This document shows positions 19,740 through 28,794 of a stretch of 64,000 nt of DNA, in pieces. Within the stretch, counting starts at the first letter, position 1. Each line of letters starts with the position of its first letter. This stretch comes from Affinibrenneria salicis (GTDB taxonomy: Bacteria; Pseudomonadota; Gammaproteobacteria; Enterobacterales; Enterobacteriaceae): positions 992,001-1,056,000 of the forward strand of contig NZ_VYKJ01000001.1 in the NCBI RefSeq assembly GCF_008710095.1, written 5' to 3'. Both the position numbers and the translations under genes were made by a program. The notes below the pieces were generated by a model. That model was not told where the DNA came from and ran no database searches. It saw only the letters and a program-made list of their open reading frames with translations.

Positions 19740-20660
19740 ATGTCTGCATGGAAAAAATCGCTCCCCCTTGTCGGGCTGTTGTCGCCGGTAACGCTGCTGC
19801 TGGCGGTCTGTTTGTTTGTGCCGTTGGCCATCATGGTGGTGTTCAGCATCCTGACGCCAGGCACCTACGGCGGCGTGGAGTGGAGCTTCTACCCGGATAA
19901 TTATGGCCGTATTCTCGGCTGGGCGGACGGCACGCGGGAAGACTTCGATATTCTCTACCTGCACATTATCGCCACTTCGTTTCGCGTGGCGTTAATGAGC
20001 GTGCTGGTCTCCTTTATCATCTGTTATCCGATCGCCTTCTGGGTCAGAAAACAGTCGCCGGCGGTGCGTAACTTCCTGCTGTTTCTGATCACGCTGCCGT
20101 TTTTCGCCAGCCTGATCGTGCGGCTGTACGCCTGGGTGCTGATTTTGCGCCCCACCGGTTTCGCCAATAGCATCCTGCAGGCGATGGGGCTGATCCAGCA
20201 GCCGCTGGATCTGATCTATACCGAGCAGGCGGTGCTGATCGGCATGGCCTATATCTATATTCCCTTTATGTTTTTACCGGTGTACGCCAGCGTAGAGCGG
20301 CTCGACCCGCGCCTTATCGAGGCGTCATACGATCTGGGCGCCAACCGGTTTAAAACCTTCTGGCGGGTGGTGTTTCCGCTCACGCTGCCCGGCGTGGTGT
20401 CCGGCGCCATCATGGTGTTTATTCCCAGCCTGGGGAATTTTATCGTGCCTTCGCTGCTGGGCGGCGCCCGGGTGGTGATGATCGGCAGCCTTATCGAACA
20501 GCAGTTCCTGGCGGCGCGAAACTGGCCGTTCGGCGCGGCGCTGGCCATGTTGTTAATGTCGATGGTGCTGCTGGCGCTGTTGCTCTATCTGTATCTGAAC
20601 AGCCGCTATTCCCGCGCTCACGCCGGCGAAGCGTCGGACAGGAGGAAGCATGAAGAATAA
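19740..20660 (+). CDS. Polyamine-type ABC transporter permease (PotB-like)
   Basis: 306-aa inner-membrane protein with about six hydrophobic helices and the coupling loop IEASYDLGANRFKTFWRVVFPLTLPGVVSG. The segment VFIPSLGNFIVPSLLGGARVVMIG is typical of PotB/PotH. It starts 9 bases after the ATPase stop with GGAAG ahead of the ATG, and overlaps the next permease by 11 bases. Confidence 0.92.
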   Translation: MSAWKKSLPLVGLLSPVTLLLAVCLFVPLAIMVVFSILTPGTYGGVEWSFYPDNYGRILGWADGTREDFDILYLHIIATSFRVALMSVLVSFIICYPIAFWVRKQSPAVRNFLLFLITLPFFASLIVRLYAWVLILRPTGFANSILQAMGLIQQPLDLIYTEQAVLIGMAYIYIPFMFLPVYASVERLDPRLIEASYDLGANRFKTFWRVVFPLTLPGVVSGAIMVFIPSLGNFIVPSLLGGARVVMIGSLIEQQFLAARNWPFGAALAMLLMSMVLLALLLYLYLNSRYSRAHAGEASDRRKHEE

Positions 20661-21492
20661 TATGTTGTTGCGGCTGGCCGGCTGGCTATTCAACGGTTAC
20701 GGCGCGCTGTTTTTTATTTTTCTCTATCTGCCGATATTCCTGATCGCGCTTTATTCGTTTAACGCTAATCCGGTCAACATGATGATATGGCAGGGCTTCA
20801 GCATCGACTGGTATTTGTCGGTATTCGGCATGAGCAATAATCTTTCCGACAGCGCGCTATATATCGATTCGACCGACCAGGTGCTGCATGCGTTGAAAAA
20901 CAGCCTGATCATCGCGCTGATCACCACCGCGATTTCGACCGTGGTCGGCACCGCGACCGCGCTGGCGCTCATGCGCTATCGTTTTCGTTTGCGCGGTTTT
21001 TACCGTTTCCTGATGTATATGCCGATGATGATGCCGGACATCGTTCTGGGGATCGCGTTGCTGATCTTTTTCGTCAACGTGGGGATTCCGCTCGGCCGGG
21101 TGTCGATCATTCTCGGCCACTGCACGTTTCTGTGCAGCTATGTTTTTCTCATCGTCAGCGCCCGGCTGGCCGGCATGGACACGCGGCTGGAGGAGGCCTC
21201 CGCCGATCTCGGCGCCGGCCGTTGGGTCACTTTCCGGCGCATCACGTTGCCGATATTGTCCCCCGGTATCCTCGGCGGCGCGCTGCTGGCGTTCATTATT
21301 TCCATGGACGATCTGGTCATCACCTATTTTATTTCCGGCGTGGACGCCACGACGCTGCCGGTGCAGATTTACGGCATGATCAGGCGCGGCATTAAGCCGG
21401 AAATCAACGTTATCGCCACCCTGCTAATCCTGGGATCGCTGTTAATCGCCGGCGCGGGATTGTATCTGAGAAACCGACAGGAAAAGAATTAA
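20650..21492 (+). CDS. Polyamine-type ABC transporter permease (PotC-like)
   Basis: 280-aa permease with six predicted membrane helices; the coupling loop is LEEASADLGAGRWVTFRRITLPILSPGI and ISMDDLVITYFISGVDATTLP is the PotC/PotI signature. GGAGGAAGC precedes the ATG within the end of the preceding gene. It completes an importer separate from potFGHI at 8.8-12.9 kb, so the window encodes two polyamine-class transporters. Confidence 0.92.
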   Translation: MKNNMLLRLAGWLFNGYGALFFIFLYLPIFLIALYSFNANPVNMMIWQGFSIDWYLSVFGMSNNLSDSALYIDSTDQVLHALKNSLIIALITTAISTVVGTATALALMRYRFRLRGFYRFLMYMPMMMPDIVLGIALLIFFVNVGIPLGRVSIILGHCTFLCSYVFLIVSARLAGMDTRLEEASADLGAGRWVTFRRITLPILSPGILGGALLAFIISMDDLVITYFISGVDATTLPVQIYGMIRRGIKPEINVIATLLILGSLLIAGAGLYLRNRQEKN

Positions 21493-21501
21493 AGGAAAAT
21501 C

Positions 21502-22608
21502 ATGATGACTAAACTCAGAGCGCGGCAACTGGGATTAAAATTTCCCGGCGTCACGGGAAAATATAATGCGATTACCGACGTCAGCGGCGTGCTGGTCGGC
21601 TATCGCACCATCGATGCCGTCAGTCATGACGATAAGCTTATTAAAACCGGGGTGACGGCGCTGCTGCCGCGCGGTTACCAGACGGAGCCCCAGCCGGTCT
21701 GGGCCGGGTGCTGCGCGCTTAACGGCAACGGCGAGATGACCGGGGCGCACTGGATAAAGGATGGCGGCTATTTCGTCGGCCCGGTTTGTCTGACCAATAC
21801 CCACTCCGTCGGTACGGTGCATCAGGCGGCGGTCAAATGGATGCTGTCGCAATATCAGGCCGCCTGGCAGGCTAATCACCTGTGGGCGATGCCGGTGGTG
21901 GCCGAAACCTATGACGGGGTGATTAACGACATCAACGGCCTGCATGTCACCCAGGACGATGCGTTGAGCGCGTTGACTTCGGCGCGCGACGGCGCGCTGG
22001 CCGAAGGCAATGTCGGCGGCGGCAATGGCATGATCTGTTATGGCTTCAAAGGGGGAACCGGCACCTCGTCGCGCTGCTTTACGCTCGACGGCCGGCAATA
22101 TACCCTGGGCGCGCTGGTGCAGGCCAATTACGGTCAGCGCGAGTGGTTCGAACTGCTGGGCGTGCCGGTCGGCGCGCTGCTGACGGACCCGCTGCCGGCG
22201 GGGCTGGAGCGGGAGCGCGGCTCGATTATCGTGGTGCTGGCTACCGATGCCCCGATGATGCCGCACCAGCTACAGCGCCTGGCCCGCCGCGCCGGTCTGG
22301 GGATCGCTAAATCCGGCAGCCCGGGCGGCAATAATTCCGGCGACATCTTTCTGGCGTTCAGCACCGCCAATGCCGGGGCGCTGCCGCAGCTGGCGCAGAC
22401 GCATCGCGCTTTTCAGTATCTGAACGATGAGGTGTTCGACACGATTTATCAGGCGGCGGTAGACAGCACGCACGAGGCGGTGATTAACGCGATGCTGGCC
22501 GCCGAGGACGCGCCGATGCAAAAACCGCAGGGGATATGTCGGGCGATAGACCCGCAGGCGCTGTACCAACTGGTCAAACGGCGGAATCCCGCCGCGCTGC
22601 TGAGTTAA
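21502..22608 (+). CDS. P1-family aminopeptidase (DmpA/BapA-like), self-processing
   Basis: 368 aa, N-terminal-nucleophile peptidase of MEROPS family P1 (L-aminopeptidase/D-esterase, beta-peptidyl aminopeptidase). KYNAITDVSGVLVGYRTI opens the fold, and GNNSGDIFLAFSTAN near residues 275-290 carries the Asn-Ser bond that relatives cleave to expose the catalytic serine. No signal peptide, so it should act in the cytoplasm. It starts 9 bases after the last permease with AAAGGAAAATC ahead of the ATG, so it is co-transcribed with the importer and likely hydrolyses the imported compound, perhaps an amide, a small peptide or an acylated amine. The actual substrate cannot be read from sequence. Confidence 0.88.
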   Translation: MMTKLRARQLGLKFPGVTGKYNAITDVSGVLVGYRTIDAVSHDDKLIKTGVTALLPRGYQTEPQPVWAGCCALNGNGEMTGAHWIKDGGYFVGPVCLTNTHSVGTVHQAAVKWMLSQYQAAWQANHLWAMPVVAETYDGVINDINGLHVTQDDALSALTSARDGALAEGNVGGGNGMICYGFKGGTGTSSRCFTLDGRQYTLGALVQANYGQREWFELLGVPVGALLTDPLPAGLERERGSIIVVLATDAPMMPHQLQRLARRAGLGIAKSGSPGGNNSGDIFLAFSTANAGALPQLAQTHRAFQYLNDEVFDTIYQAAVDSTHEAVINAMLAAEDAPMQKPQGICRAIDPQALYQLVKRRNPAALLS

Positions 22609-22628
22609 GGCCCGGCCGCCGCCGGGCC
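22609..22628. terminator. GC-rich hairpin between convergent genes
   Basis: GGCCCGGC/GCCGGGCC forms a perfect 8-bp stem with loop CGCC right after the peptidase stop and ten bases before the end of pssA. It lacks a T-run on either side, so its efficiency as a terminator is doubtful. Confidence 0.4.
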
Positions 22629-22637
22629 GCGCGGCGG

Positions 22638-23999
22638 CTACAGGATGCGGCTGATCAGCCGGTCGATGCGAATGCGGCGCAGGCGACGAATCAGTTTACG
22701 CACCTTGACCGGATACTGAGCGATGCTTTCCAGCTCCATATAGCTTTTCACCCGCGTAGTGTGCGTGCGGATACAGGCCAGCTCCTGCTGGCGCTGTTCC
22801 TGCAGGCGCTGCTGCGGATCGTGGATCAGAATGGCGTTTTCCAGATCCAGGCGCCAGGCGCGCGGATTCAGATTGTTGCCGGTCAGCAACTGCCAGCGAT
22901 CGTCGACCCACATGCCTTTGAGATGAAAACTATTGTCTCGATCTTTCCACAGCCGTACGGTCAGGCGCTGTTCGTCAATGTAGTGCTGCAGGCGGCTGAG
23001 GAAACGGCGTAAATTGATTTCATACAGGTAGGGCAGCGCGCCGATAATCTTAAACGGCTGATCTTCAGGAATATAAAAATCGTTGGCCGTTTTATCGCCG
23101 ACGATAATCTCCACGCGCTTCCCCTCGCGCAACAGGCGAATGATATTGCGCACCAGCAGCGCCGGCAGATTGAAGTATGGCGTACAGATCACCAGTTGGC
23201 TGTCGGTACAGTACATCAAATGGTGAATGGTTTTATTCAGCGGGCTCTGCTTGCCCAGCCCGACCAGCGGGGTGACGGTCAACTGGCTGTCGATGTCCGC
23301 ATCCGGGCTGGCTGGCGTGCGGTAGCCGGCGATGCGCAGAGCCTGACGCAGCTGGCGGGTTTCGTTTTTTATTTCCAGGCTTTTGGGACGATCCGCCCGA
23401 TCGAGACGCTGCACCGCGGGCGAGGTCAGCAGGCGTTGAATATAGCTGCACATGGTGTCCGACAGGATCGCGTTCTGGATCAGCTGATAGCGATCGTAAC
23501 GGTACTTCTCATGCTGATGCAGATAGACGTCGTTCAGGCTGGCGCCGCTGTACAGCACGGTATCGTCGATGATAAAGCCTTTCAAATGCAGCACGCCGAG
23601 CGCTTCGCGGGTATTCACCGGCACGCCGTAAACCGGCAGGTTGAGGCCTTCGTGGCGCCGGGCCAGATCGCAATACCAGTCCGCGTTGGTCTGTTCGGCC
23701 GCGGCGCCAATGCGTCCGCGCTGCGCGCGGTGCCAGTCGACCAGCACGCAGATATCCAGATCGGGATTCAGCTGTTTTGCCTGATAGAGCGCCGACATGA
23801 TCCCCTGACCGCCGTCATCCCGTTCCAGGTAGAGCGCGACCAGATAGATACGTTTTCTGGCGTTAAGAATGGCGTTTACCAGCGTCGTACGGAAAAGTTC
23901 AGGTGAATGGAGGGTCTGAATATCTTCCGCTGTCTGGGGGATTTTCGGTAATTGTGCAAGGTGTTGTTGATATTTATTGCGTTTAAATTTGGACAACAT
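22638..23999 (-). CDS. pssA: CDP-diacylglycerol-serine O-phosphatidyltransferase
   Basis: Makes phosphatidylserine from CDP-diacylglycerol and L-serine, the committed step to phosphatidylethanolamine; the enzyme is peripheral and ribosome/membrane associated. 453 aa with two phospholipase-D-type HKD motifs: HLKGFIIDDTVLYSGASLND and HLKGMWVDDRWQLLTGNNLN. The C-terminus VRKLIRRLRRIRIDRLISRIL is basic and nearly identical to E. coli. ATG 23999 gives the conserved MLSKFKRNK start. Neighbour order pssA-patZ-tapT-trxC-yfiF is the E. coli one. Confidence 0.97.
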   Translation of the reverse strand: MLSKFKRNKYQQHLAQLPKIPQTAEDIQTLHSPELFRTTLVNAILNARKRIYLVALYLERDDGGQGIMSALYQAKQLNPDLDICVLVDWHRAQRGRIGAAAEQTNADWYCDLARRHEGLNLPVYGVPVNTREALGVLHLKGFIIDDTVLYSGASLNDVYLHQHEKYRYDRYQLIQNAILSDTMCSYIQRLLTSPAVQRLDRADRPKSLEIKNETRQLRQALRIAGYRTPASPDADIDSQLTVTPLVGLGKQSPLNKTIHHLMYCTDSQLVICTPYFNLPALLVRNIIRLLREGKRVEIIVGDKTANDFYIPEDQPFKIIGALPYLYEINLRRFLSRLQHYIDEQRLTVRLWKDRDNSFHLKGMWVDDRWQLLTGNNLNPRAWRLDLENAILIHDPQQRLQEQRQQELACIRTHTTRVKSYMELESIAQYPVKVRKLIRRLRRIRIDRLISRIL

Positions 24000-24297
24000 C
24001 ACAGTGCGCTTCTTCTCTCATTGTTATAGGGCCGCAGCCACGGTCAGACATGATTTATACTCTTCATCCTGCAGGCCGCGGGCGCGTTGGCCGCGCCGAA
24101 CCGTCCGGCTTGTTCTGCGGGCCTGCCTCGGCGGCGGCGTCGCGTTGATCATTGACGCCGGGGATCGATCCGTCTTCCCGCCGCCTGCCATCCGTTGGGC
24201 ATAAAGGGACGAATCGGGCGATAATACCACTACTTCACTGACGTTGTGAGCATGTTTTGCCTTTCTCGGGCGGATTGTCCTGGGCGCGTGCGCGATA
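24000..24297. other. pssA-patZ spacer with a partial repeat element
   Basis: About 300 bases without a gene. At 24056-24097 the sequence TATACTCTTCATCCTGCAGG followed by a GCGCGTTGGC block resembles the reverse complement of the right end of the dispersed repeats at 28358-28628, 51129-51257 and 57901-58029, so it may be a half copy. The rest presumably holds the pssA promoter. Confidence 0.4.
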
Positions 24298-26961
24298 TCA
24301 CGTCTCGTGCCGGCCGTTGAGCGCCAGTTCCAGCGCCACGATACCGTCCTCCAGCTGTACGTCCTGTCGGAACCCCAGCTTTGCGGCCAGCGCCAGCATA
24401 CCCCGGTTGTGGGGCATGGTAATGCCGGTCAGGCGCAGCAGGCCGTGCGCGCGGGTATAGTCGATCATTTTTTCCAGCAGTCGGCGCCCCAGTCCCAGTC
24501 CTTTCAGATCGGAACGGACCAGTACGGAAAATTCGGCGTCGATATTATCAGGATCGGAAACGGCGCGCGTGACGCCGGCGATCGCCGCCGTGCCATTTTC
24601 CGCCTGACGCAGCGCGACAAAGGCCATTTCCCGATCGTAATCAATCTGGGTCATGTTGGCTAAATCCTCATGAGAGAACTCGTTGATCTCGCTGAAGTAG
24701 CGATAATAGAGATCCTCTTTCGTCACTCGCGCGATAAACGATTTCAGCAGCGGCTCGTCCTCCGGCAGGATGGGACGGAACAGACAGCGGTCGCCGTTTT
24801 TCAGCGTTACCCACTCTTCCAGTTCGTGCGGATAGGGGCGGATCGCCAGACGCGACTGCGCGTCGCCGCTGAAGGGCGCGAGGTGCAGCGTGACGTCCAG
24901 CAGGGTGAGTTCGCTGCCGGACGCCAGCAGCGGATGGATATCCAGCCGGGTGATCTCCGGGCAATCCAGCACCAGGTTGGACACCTGCACCAGCAACCGG
25001 CTCAGCGCGGGTATATCCAGCGGACGCAGGGCGCTGCGGCCGCTGATCTTGCCGCTGTTGACCGCCTGCAGCACCAGGTCGCGCGCCAGCGTCATATTGA
25101 GCGGTGGCAGCGCGACAGATGCCTGATTGGTCTGTCGCCACTCGATGCCGCCGTCGCCCAGCATAATCAACGGCCCGAACACCGCGTCCTGTTCGACCGC
25201 GACTCTCAGTTCCTGGGCGCCGGCGCGGTTGGCCATGCTCTGCACCAGCAGGCCGTGAATGCGCGCCTGCGGCCAGGCCCGGCGCACGCGATCGAGAATG
25301 GCGTCCGCCGCCTGTTGCACCTCGCGGGCGGTACGCAGATAGAGCATTACGCCCTGGACTTCCGACTTGTGCGGAATATCGGGCGAACGCAGTTTTATCG
25401 CCACCGGATAGCCGATCTGTTTTGCGATGGCTGCCGCTTCGGCGCTGTCGCCGGCGATCCAGGTGGGCAGAGTGTTCAGGCCGTAAGCCTGCAGTATTGG
25501 CTGCACCTCGTGGGTATCCAACTGGTTCGCGCCTGCGGCCAGCGCCTGCTGAATCAGATGGTGCGCCTGGCCGGCGTTGATCGACAGATCCGGAGGCAGC
25601 GCCGGGGTTTCTCTGAGCTGCCGCTGGTTGCGTCGATACTCCACCAGATGCATAAAGGCGGTGACCGCGCCCTCCGGCGTGCGGTAGGTCGGAATGCCGG
25701 CGTCGTTGAACAGACGCCGCGCTTCGCGCGACGAATATTCCCCGCTCCAGTTGGTCAGCAGCGTGATGTGTTGCGCGCGCGCATGCTGTTTCAGCACGCG
25801 GATCAACTGCCCGGCGCTTTCGGTCGCCGGCGCGGCCGCGCTGGGGGCATGGATAATCAGCAGCGCGTCGAAGTCATGACCGTCGAGCAGAATGGACAGG
25901 GCGGTCACATAGCGCTCGCCGGTGGCGTCGTCGCCTAAATCCAGCGGGTTTTCCGCGTGGATCTCCGGCAGCGCGGCGCGCAGCGCCTGCCGCACGGGGT
26001 CGCTCAGGCTGGCCAGCGTACCCTGGCGGGCCAGCAACTGGTCGACGGCCAGCGCCGCCGGTGAAGCGCCGTTGCTGACCAGCAGCAGACGCTCGCCGCG
26101 CAACGGCCGCAGGTGGCTCAGCGTTTCGACCGCGGAAAACAGTTCGTGCGTATCCTGCACGCGCAGCAGGCCGGCGCGCCGGATGGCCGCATCGTAGGCG
26201 GCGTCCAGCCCCTGGATATGGCCGTTCAGCAGGCGCTGGGCCTGCGGACTGCGCCCGCTCTTGATCACCAGAATCGGCCTGTTGCGCGCGGCGCTGCGCG
26301 CGGCGGAGAGAAAGCGCCGCGCGTCGCTGAGGTGCTCCAGATGCAGCAGAATGGCGCGGGTTTTGCCGTCGCGCGCCAGAAAGTCCAGCAAATCGTCGAT
26401 GTCGATATCCAGGCTGTCTCCCAGCGCGATAAACCAGGAAAAGCCGATTTCTCGCTGCTGCGCCCAGTCCAGAATGGTATTGGCGACGGCGGCGGACTGC
26501 GAGATAAAGGCCAGTTTGCCCGGCAGGATCGGCACCGGTGAAAAGCTGGCGTTAAGCCGCTGCCACGGCGCCAGCAGCCCCAGACTATTGGGGCCGAGCA
26601 GCCGCATTTCGTAACGGGCGGCGCAGGATTTCAGCTCGGCGAACTGCGCCGGCGGTGCCGACAGGATAATCGCCGCCCGGCAGCCGCGCCGGCCCAATTG
26701 CTCCAGCAGCGCCAGATTGCGGCTGGCGTGGGTGCAAATGACGGCCAGATCGGGGACGATGGGCAGCGCGGCCACCTCGGGGTAGGCCAGTACGCCGCAC
26801 ACTGCCGGGTAAGCCGGCGTCACCGGCAGGACCGGGCCGCTAAAATTGCCGTCCAGCAGGTTGCGCATCATCAAAAAACCCGCTCGCCCCGCCTTTTCGG
26901 AGGCGCCGACGACCGCGATGGATTTGGGGCGAAGTAAGGCTTCCAGTCCGCGCTGACTCAT
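24298..26961 (-). CDS. patZ: Protein lysine acetyltransferase Pat/YfiQ
   Basis: 887-aa acetyl-CoA-dependent protein acetyltransferase that, in E. coli and Salmonella, acetylates acetyl-CoA synthetase and other proteins. N-terminal CoA-binding domain (LLRPKSIAVVGASEKAGRAG), succinyl-CoA-synthetase-like middle, an ATP-grasp region (YPVAIKLRSPDIPHKSEVQG), then a C-terminal GNAT domain from about residue 730 with VLVRSDLKGLGLGRRLLEKM. ATG 26961 matches the MSQRGLEALL start of E. coli and follows GGAGCCAGCT; eight extra codons upstream are unlikely to be used. Starts 36 bases after tapT, so the two may be co-transcribed. Confidence 0.96.
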   Translation of the reverse strand: MSQRGLEALLRPKSIAVVGASEKAGRAGFLMMRNLLDGNFSGPVLPVTPAYPAVCGVLAYPEVAALPIVPDLAVICTHASRNLALLEQLGRRGCRAAIILSAPPAQFAELKSCAARYEMRLLGPNSLGLLAPWQRLNASFSPVPILPGKLAFISQSAAVANTILDWAQQREIGFSWFIALGDSLDIDIDDLLDFLARDGKTRAILLHLEHLSDARRFLSAARSAARNRPILVIKSGRSPQAQRLLNGHIQGLDAAYDAAIRRAGLLRVQDTHELFSAVETLSHLRPLRGERLLLVSNGASPAALAVDQLLARQGTLASLSDPVRQALRAALPEIHAENPLDLGDDATGERYVTALSILLDGHDFDALLIIHAPSAAAPATESAGQLIRVLKQHARAQHITLLTNWSGEYSSREARRLFNDAGIPTYRTPEGAVTAFMHLVEYRRNQRQLRETPALPPDLSINAGQAHHLIQQALAAGANQLDTHEVQPILQAYGLNTLPTWIAGDSAEAAAIAKQIGYPVAIKLRSPDIPHKSEVQGVMLYLRTAREVQQAADAILDRVRRAWPQARIHGLLVQSMANRAGAQELRVAVEQDAVFGPLIMLGDGGIEWRQTNQASVALPPLNMTLARDLVLQAVNSGKISGRSALRPLDIPALSRLLVQVSNLVLDCPEITRLDIHPLLASGSELTLLDVTLHLAPFSGDAQSRLAIRPYPHELEEWVTLKNGDRCLFRPILPEDEPLLKSFIARVTKEDLYYRYFSEINEFSHEDLANMTQIDYDREMAFVALRQAENGTAAIAGVTRAVSDPDNIDAEFSVLVRSDLKGLGLGRRLLEKMIDYTRAHGLLRLTGITMPHNRGMLALAAKLGFRQDVQLEDGIVALELALNGRHET

Positions 26962-26996
26962 AGCTGGCTCCGGGCAGATGAACAATCGTTCTGATA

Positions 26997-27716
26997 TTAA
27001 CCGCTTTTGTCGGACTTTGCTGTGATGGCCGGTGGGCTTTCCCGCAGGGTATGGTGCGATTTGCCGGCCAGGTAGTGGGCGCGGAAGCGGTCGAAATGCG
27101 CGGCCAGGGCCGCCGCCGCCAGCTGGTCGCCGGCCTGGTTCAGCAGAGCGACGGCGATTTCCGCCGTGCAGTGCTGTCCGCAGGACGAGGCTTCGCGCAA
27201 CTGGTAGCGGGAAAAGGCGTCGACGTTGAGCGATAGCAGCGGCAGCGCGTCCAGATACGGGCTTTTGCGATACATCTTGCGCGCTTCCGGCCAGGTGCCG
27301 TCCAGCATCACGAACAGCGGCGGTTTTTCCGTCGCCGGCAGCGTGTGGCTCACCGGGCGCACGGCGGCCTCTTGCTCATCGGCGAGAAAAACCAGCCAGG
27401 GCTGGCGCGTCGGGTCGCGCAACGCCTGCAGCAGCGCCGGGTCGGGCGCGGTGCGCGACCAGAGAAAGGCCTGGGTATCCGGCAGAATATCGGCGATAAG
27501 CCGGCCGGTATTGCTGGGTTTGAGCGGTTCGGTATCGAACATGATCAGACAAAAACGGCTGCGCGCCGGCCGGGGTTGAATAGTATGGCACAGGCAATTT
27601 TTGACCGGCAGCAGACAGCGCTGACAGCGGACGACCCGGCAGCCGCGGGCGCGGAAAGGCCGGGTGGACTGCGTCAGGCGCAGCCGGCGCAGGGTAAGGA
27701 CGGCATTGTCAGGCAT
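26997..27716 (-). CDS. tapT: tRNA-uridine aminocarboxypropyltransferase, DTW-domain protein
   Basis: 239 aa, TapT/YfiP, which adds the 3-amino-3-carboxypropyl group from SAM to U47 of tRNA (acp3U). A zinc-binding cysteine cluster CQRCLLPVKNCLC lies near the N-terminus; DTEPLKPSNTGRLIADILPD and the DTW-type motif MLDGTWPEARKM are present, as is the late YLAGKSHH segment. It lies between trxC and patZ as in E. coli. Confidence 0.94.
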   Translation of the reverse strand: MPDNAVLTLRRLRLTQSTRPFRARGCRVVRCQRCLLPVKNCLCHTIQPRPARSRFCLIMFDTEPLKPSNTGRLIADILPDTQAFLWSRTAPDPALLQALRDPTRQPWLVFLADEQEAAVRPVSHTLPATEKPPLFVMLDGTWPEARKMYRKSPYLDALPLLSLNVDAFSRYQLREASSCGQHCTAEIAVALLNQAGDQLAAAALAAHFDRFRAHYLAGKSHHTLRESPPAITAKSDKSG

Positions 27717-27800
27717 GATAGACCGCGCTAAAAAGCGTTATTCTACCCGACGGCCGACGCAGACCAAAGCGTCGCCGTCGGCGGCCGCCGTTTTTTCACG

Positions 27801-28220
27801 CTACAGCGCTTCATCCAGCCACTGATCGAACTCGGTTTTCGGCATCGCGCCGCCCAGCATGTCGATCAGCTTGCCCTGTTTGAAGATCATAATGGAGGGA
27901 ATGCTGCGAATGCGGAAGCGATCGCTGAGCGCCGGCTCCGCTTCTGTATTAACCTTAACGAAGCGCAGCTGACTGCCGCGCTGCTGCGCGCTGGCGGCGA
28001 AAACAGGCGCGAAGTTGACGCAGGGAGAGCACCAGGGCGCCCAGAAGTCGATGACCACCGGCAGATCGTCCTGCAGCAGTTTGTCCAGCGTCTCCGCGCT
28101 GGCGTTAATGACCTCCCCGCTAAACAGGCGATGGCCGCAGCGCCCGCATTTGGCGTGGTCGTCAGCCCGTTGCGCGGGCAGGCGGTTGGTGGTCTGGCAG
28201 GCGGAACATACCGTATTCAT
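27801..28220 (-). CDS. trxC: Thioredoxin 2, with a variant CSPC active site
   Basis: 139 aa. The N-terminal zinc ribbon of TrxC is intact (MNTVCSACQ and CGRCGHRLF), followed by a thioredoxin fold (VVIDFWAPW ... [33 protein letters not shown]) with the cis-proline. The active site reads WCSPC, whereas E. coli and most thioredoxins have WCGPC; the codons are TGC TCT CCC TGC. A serine there is expected to alter redox potential and kinetics. ATG 28220 with GAGG seven bases upstream gives the conserved MNTVC start. In E. coli trxC is OxyR-controlled; I did not identify an OxyR site here. Confidence 0.95.
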   Translation of the reverse strand: MNTVCSACQTTNRLPAQRADDHAKCGRCGHRLFSGEVINASAETLDKLLQDDLPVVIDFWAPWCSPCVNFAPVFAASAQQRGSQLRFVKVNTEAEPALSDRFRIRSIPSIMIFKQGKLIDMLGGAMPKTEFDQWLDEAL

Positions 28221-28357
28221 AAGCAAGCCTCAAAGGAAAAAATGCAATGAACGCGCTATTATCACGCAGGCCGTCTGCCCGCCGTTTTATCGATTGCCGC
28301 TGGCCTGTTGCGCGCGGAATCCGGCGGGTAGCGTGGTCTGGCGCTTCATTACTGACG

Positions 28358-28628
28358 ATACCCCAAATAATGCAAGTTGCAGGAAGGCGGCGACGCAGCG
28401 ACAAATTCGTCGGCAACGAATGTGTTCAGCCAACGGCTGACCTCCGCTGAGAGACAGGGTGTCTCTCATTCATCCCCAGAGGCTTACACCAGTAAGCGTC
28501 CGGGGTGAGCGACAACGCTGTCGGCAGCGGAGTTGCACGCCGCTGCCGGCGGCCCGGTAAGGGCCAGCCCCATGGCGGAGGCGAGTCACAAAACCAACGC
28601 ACCTGCATTTTGCAGCATGAAGGGTATA
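28358..28628. repeat. Dispersed imperfect-palindromic repeat, long copy
   Basis: Starts ATACCCCAAATAATGCAAGT and ends with GCAGCATGAAGGGTATA, so the ends are imperfect inverted repeats. The core holds several nested hairpins (for example GAGAGACA/TGTCTCTC and CTTAC/GTAAG). It is 271 bp, against 129 bp for the related copies at 51129-51257 and 57901-58029. It fills most of the 574-base trxC-yfiF divergent spacer. No gene is seen in that spacer. Confidence 0.65.
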
Positions 28629-28794
28629 TACCGAATTTAGTGGGCTCTAAGTATGGCGAGCAGAGTGCGTGTGAACAACGTGGTTTGTTCGATGGTTACA
28701 ATAGTTTCTGGCTTTGATAAAAGCCGGTAGCGCAGCGGGTGTACATAAGGTAATCTTCGCGCCCGGTGTACCGATCGCACAGGTGGAGATAACG

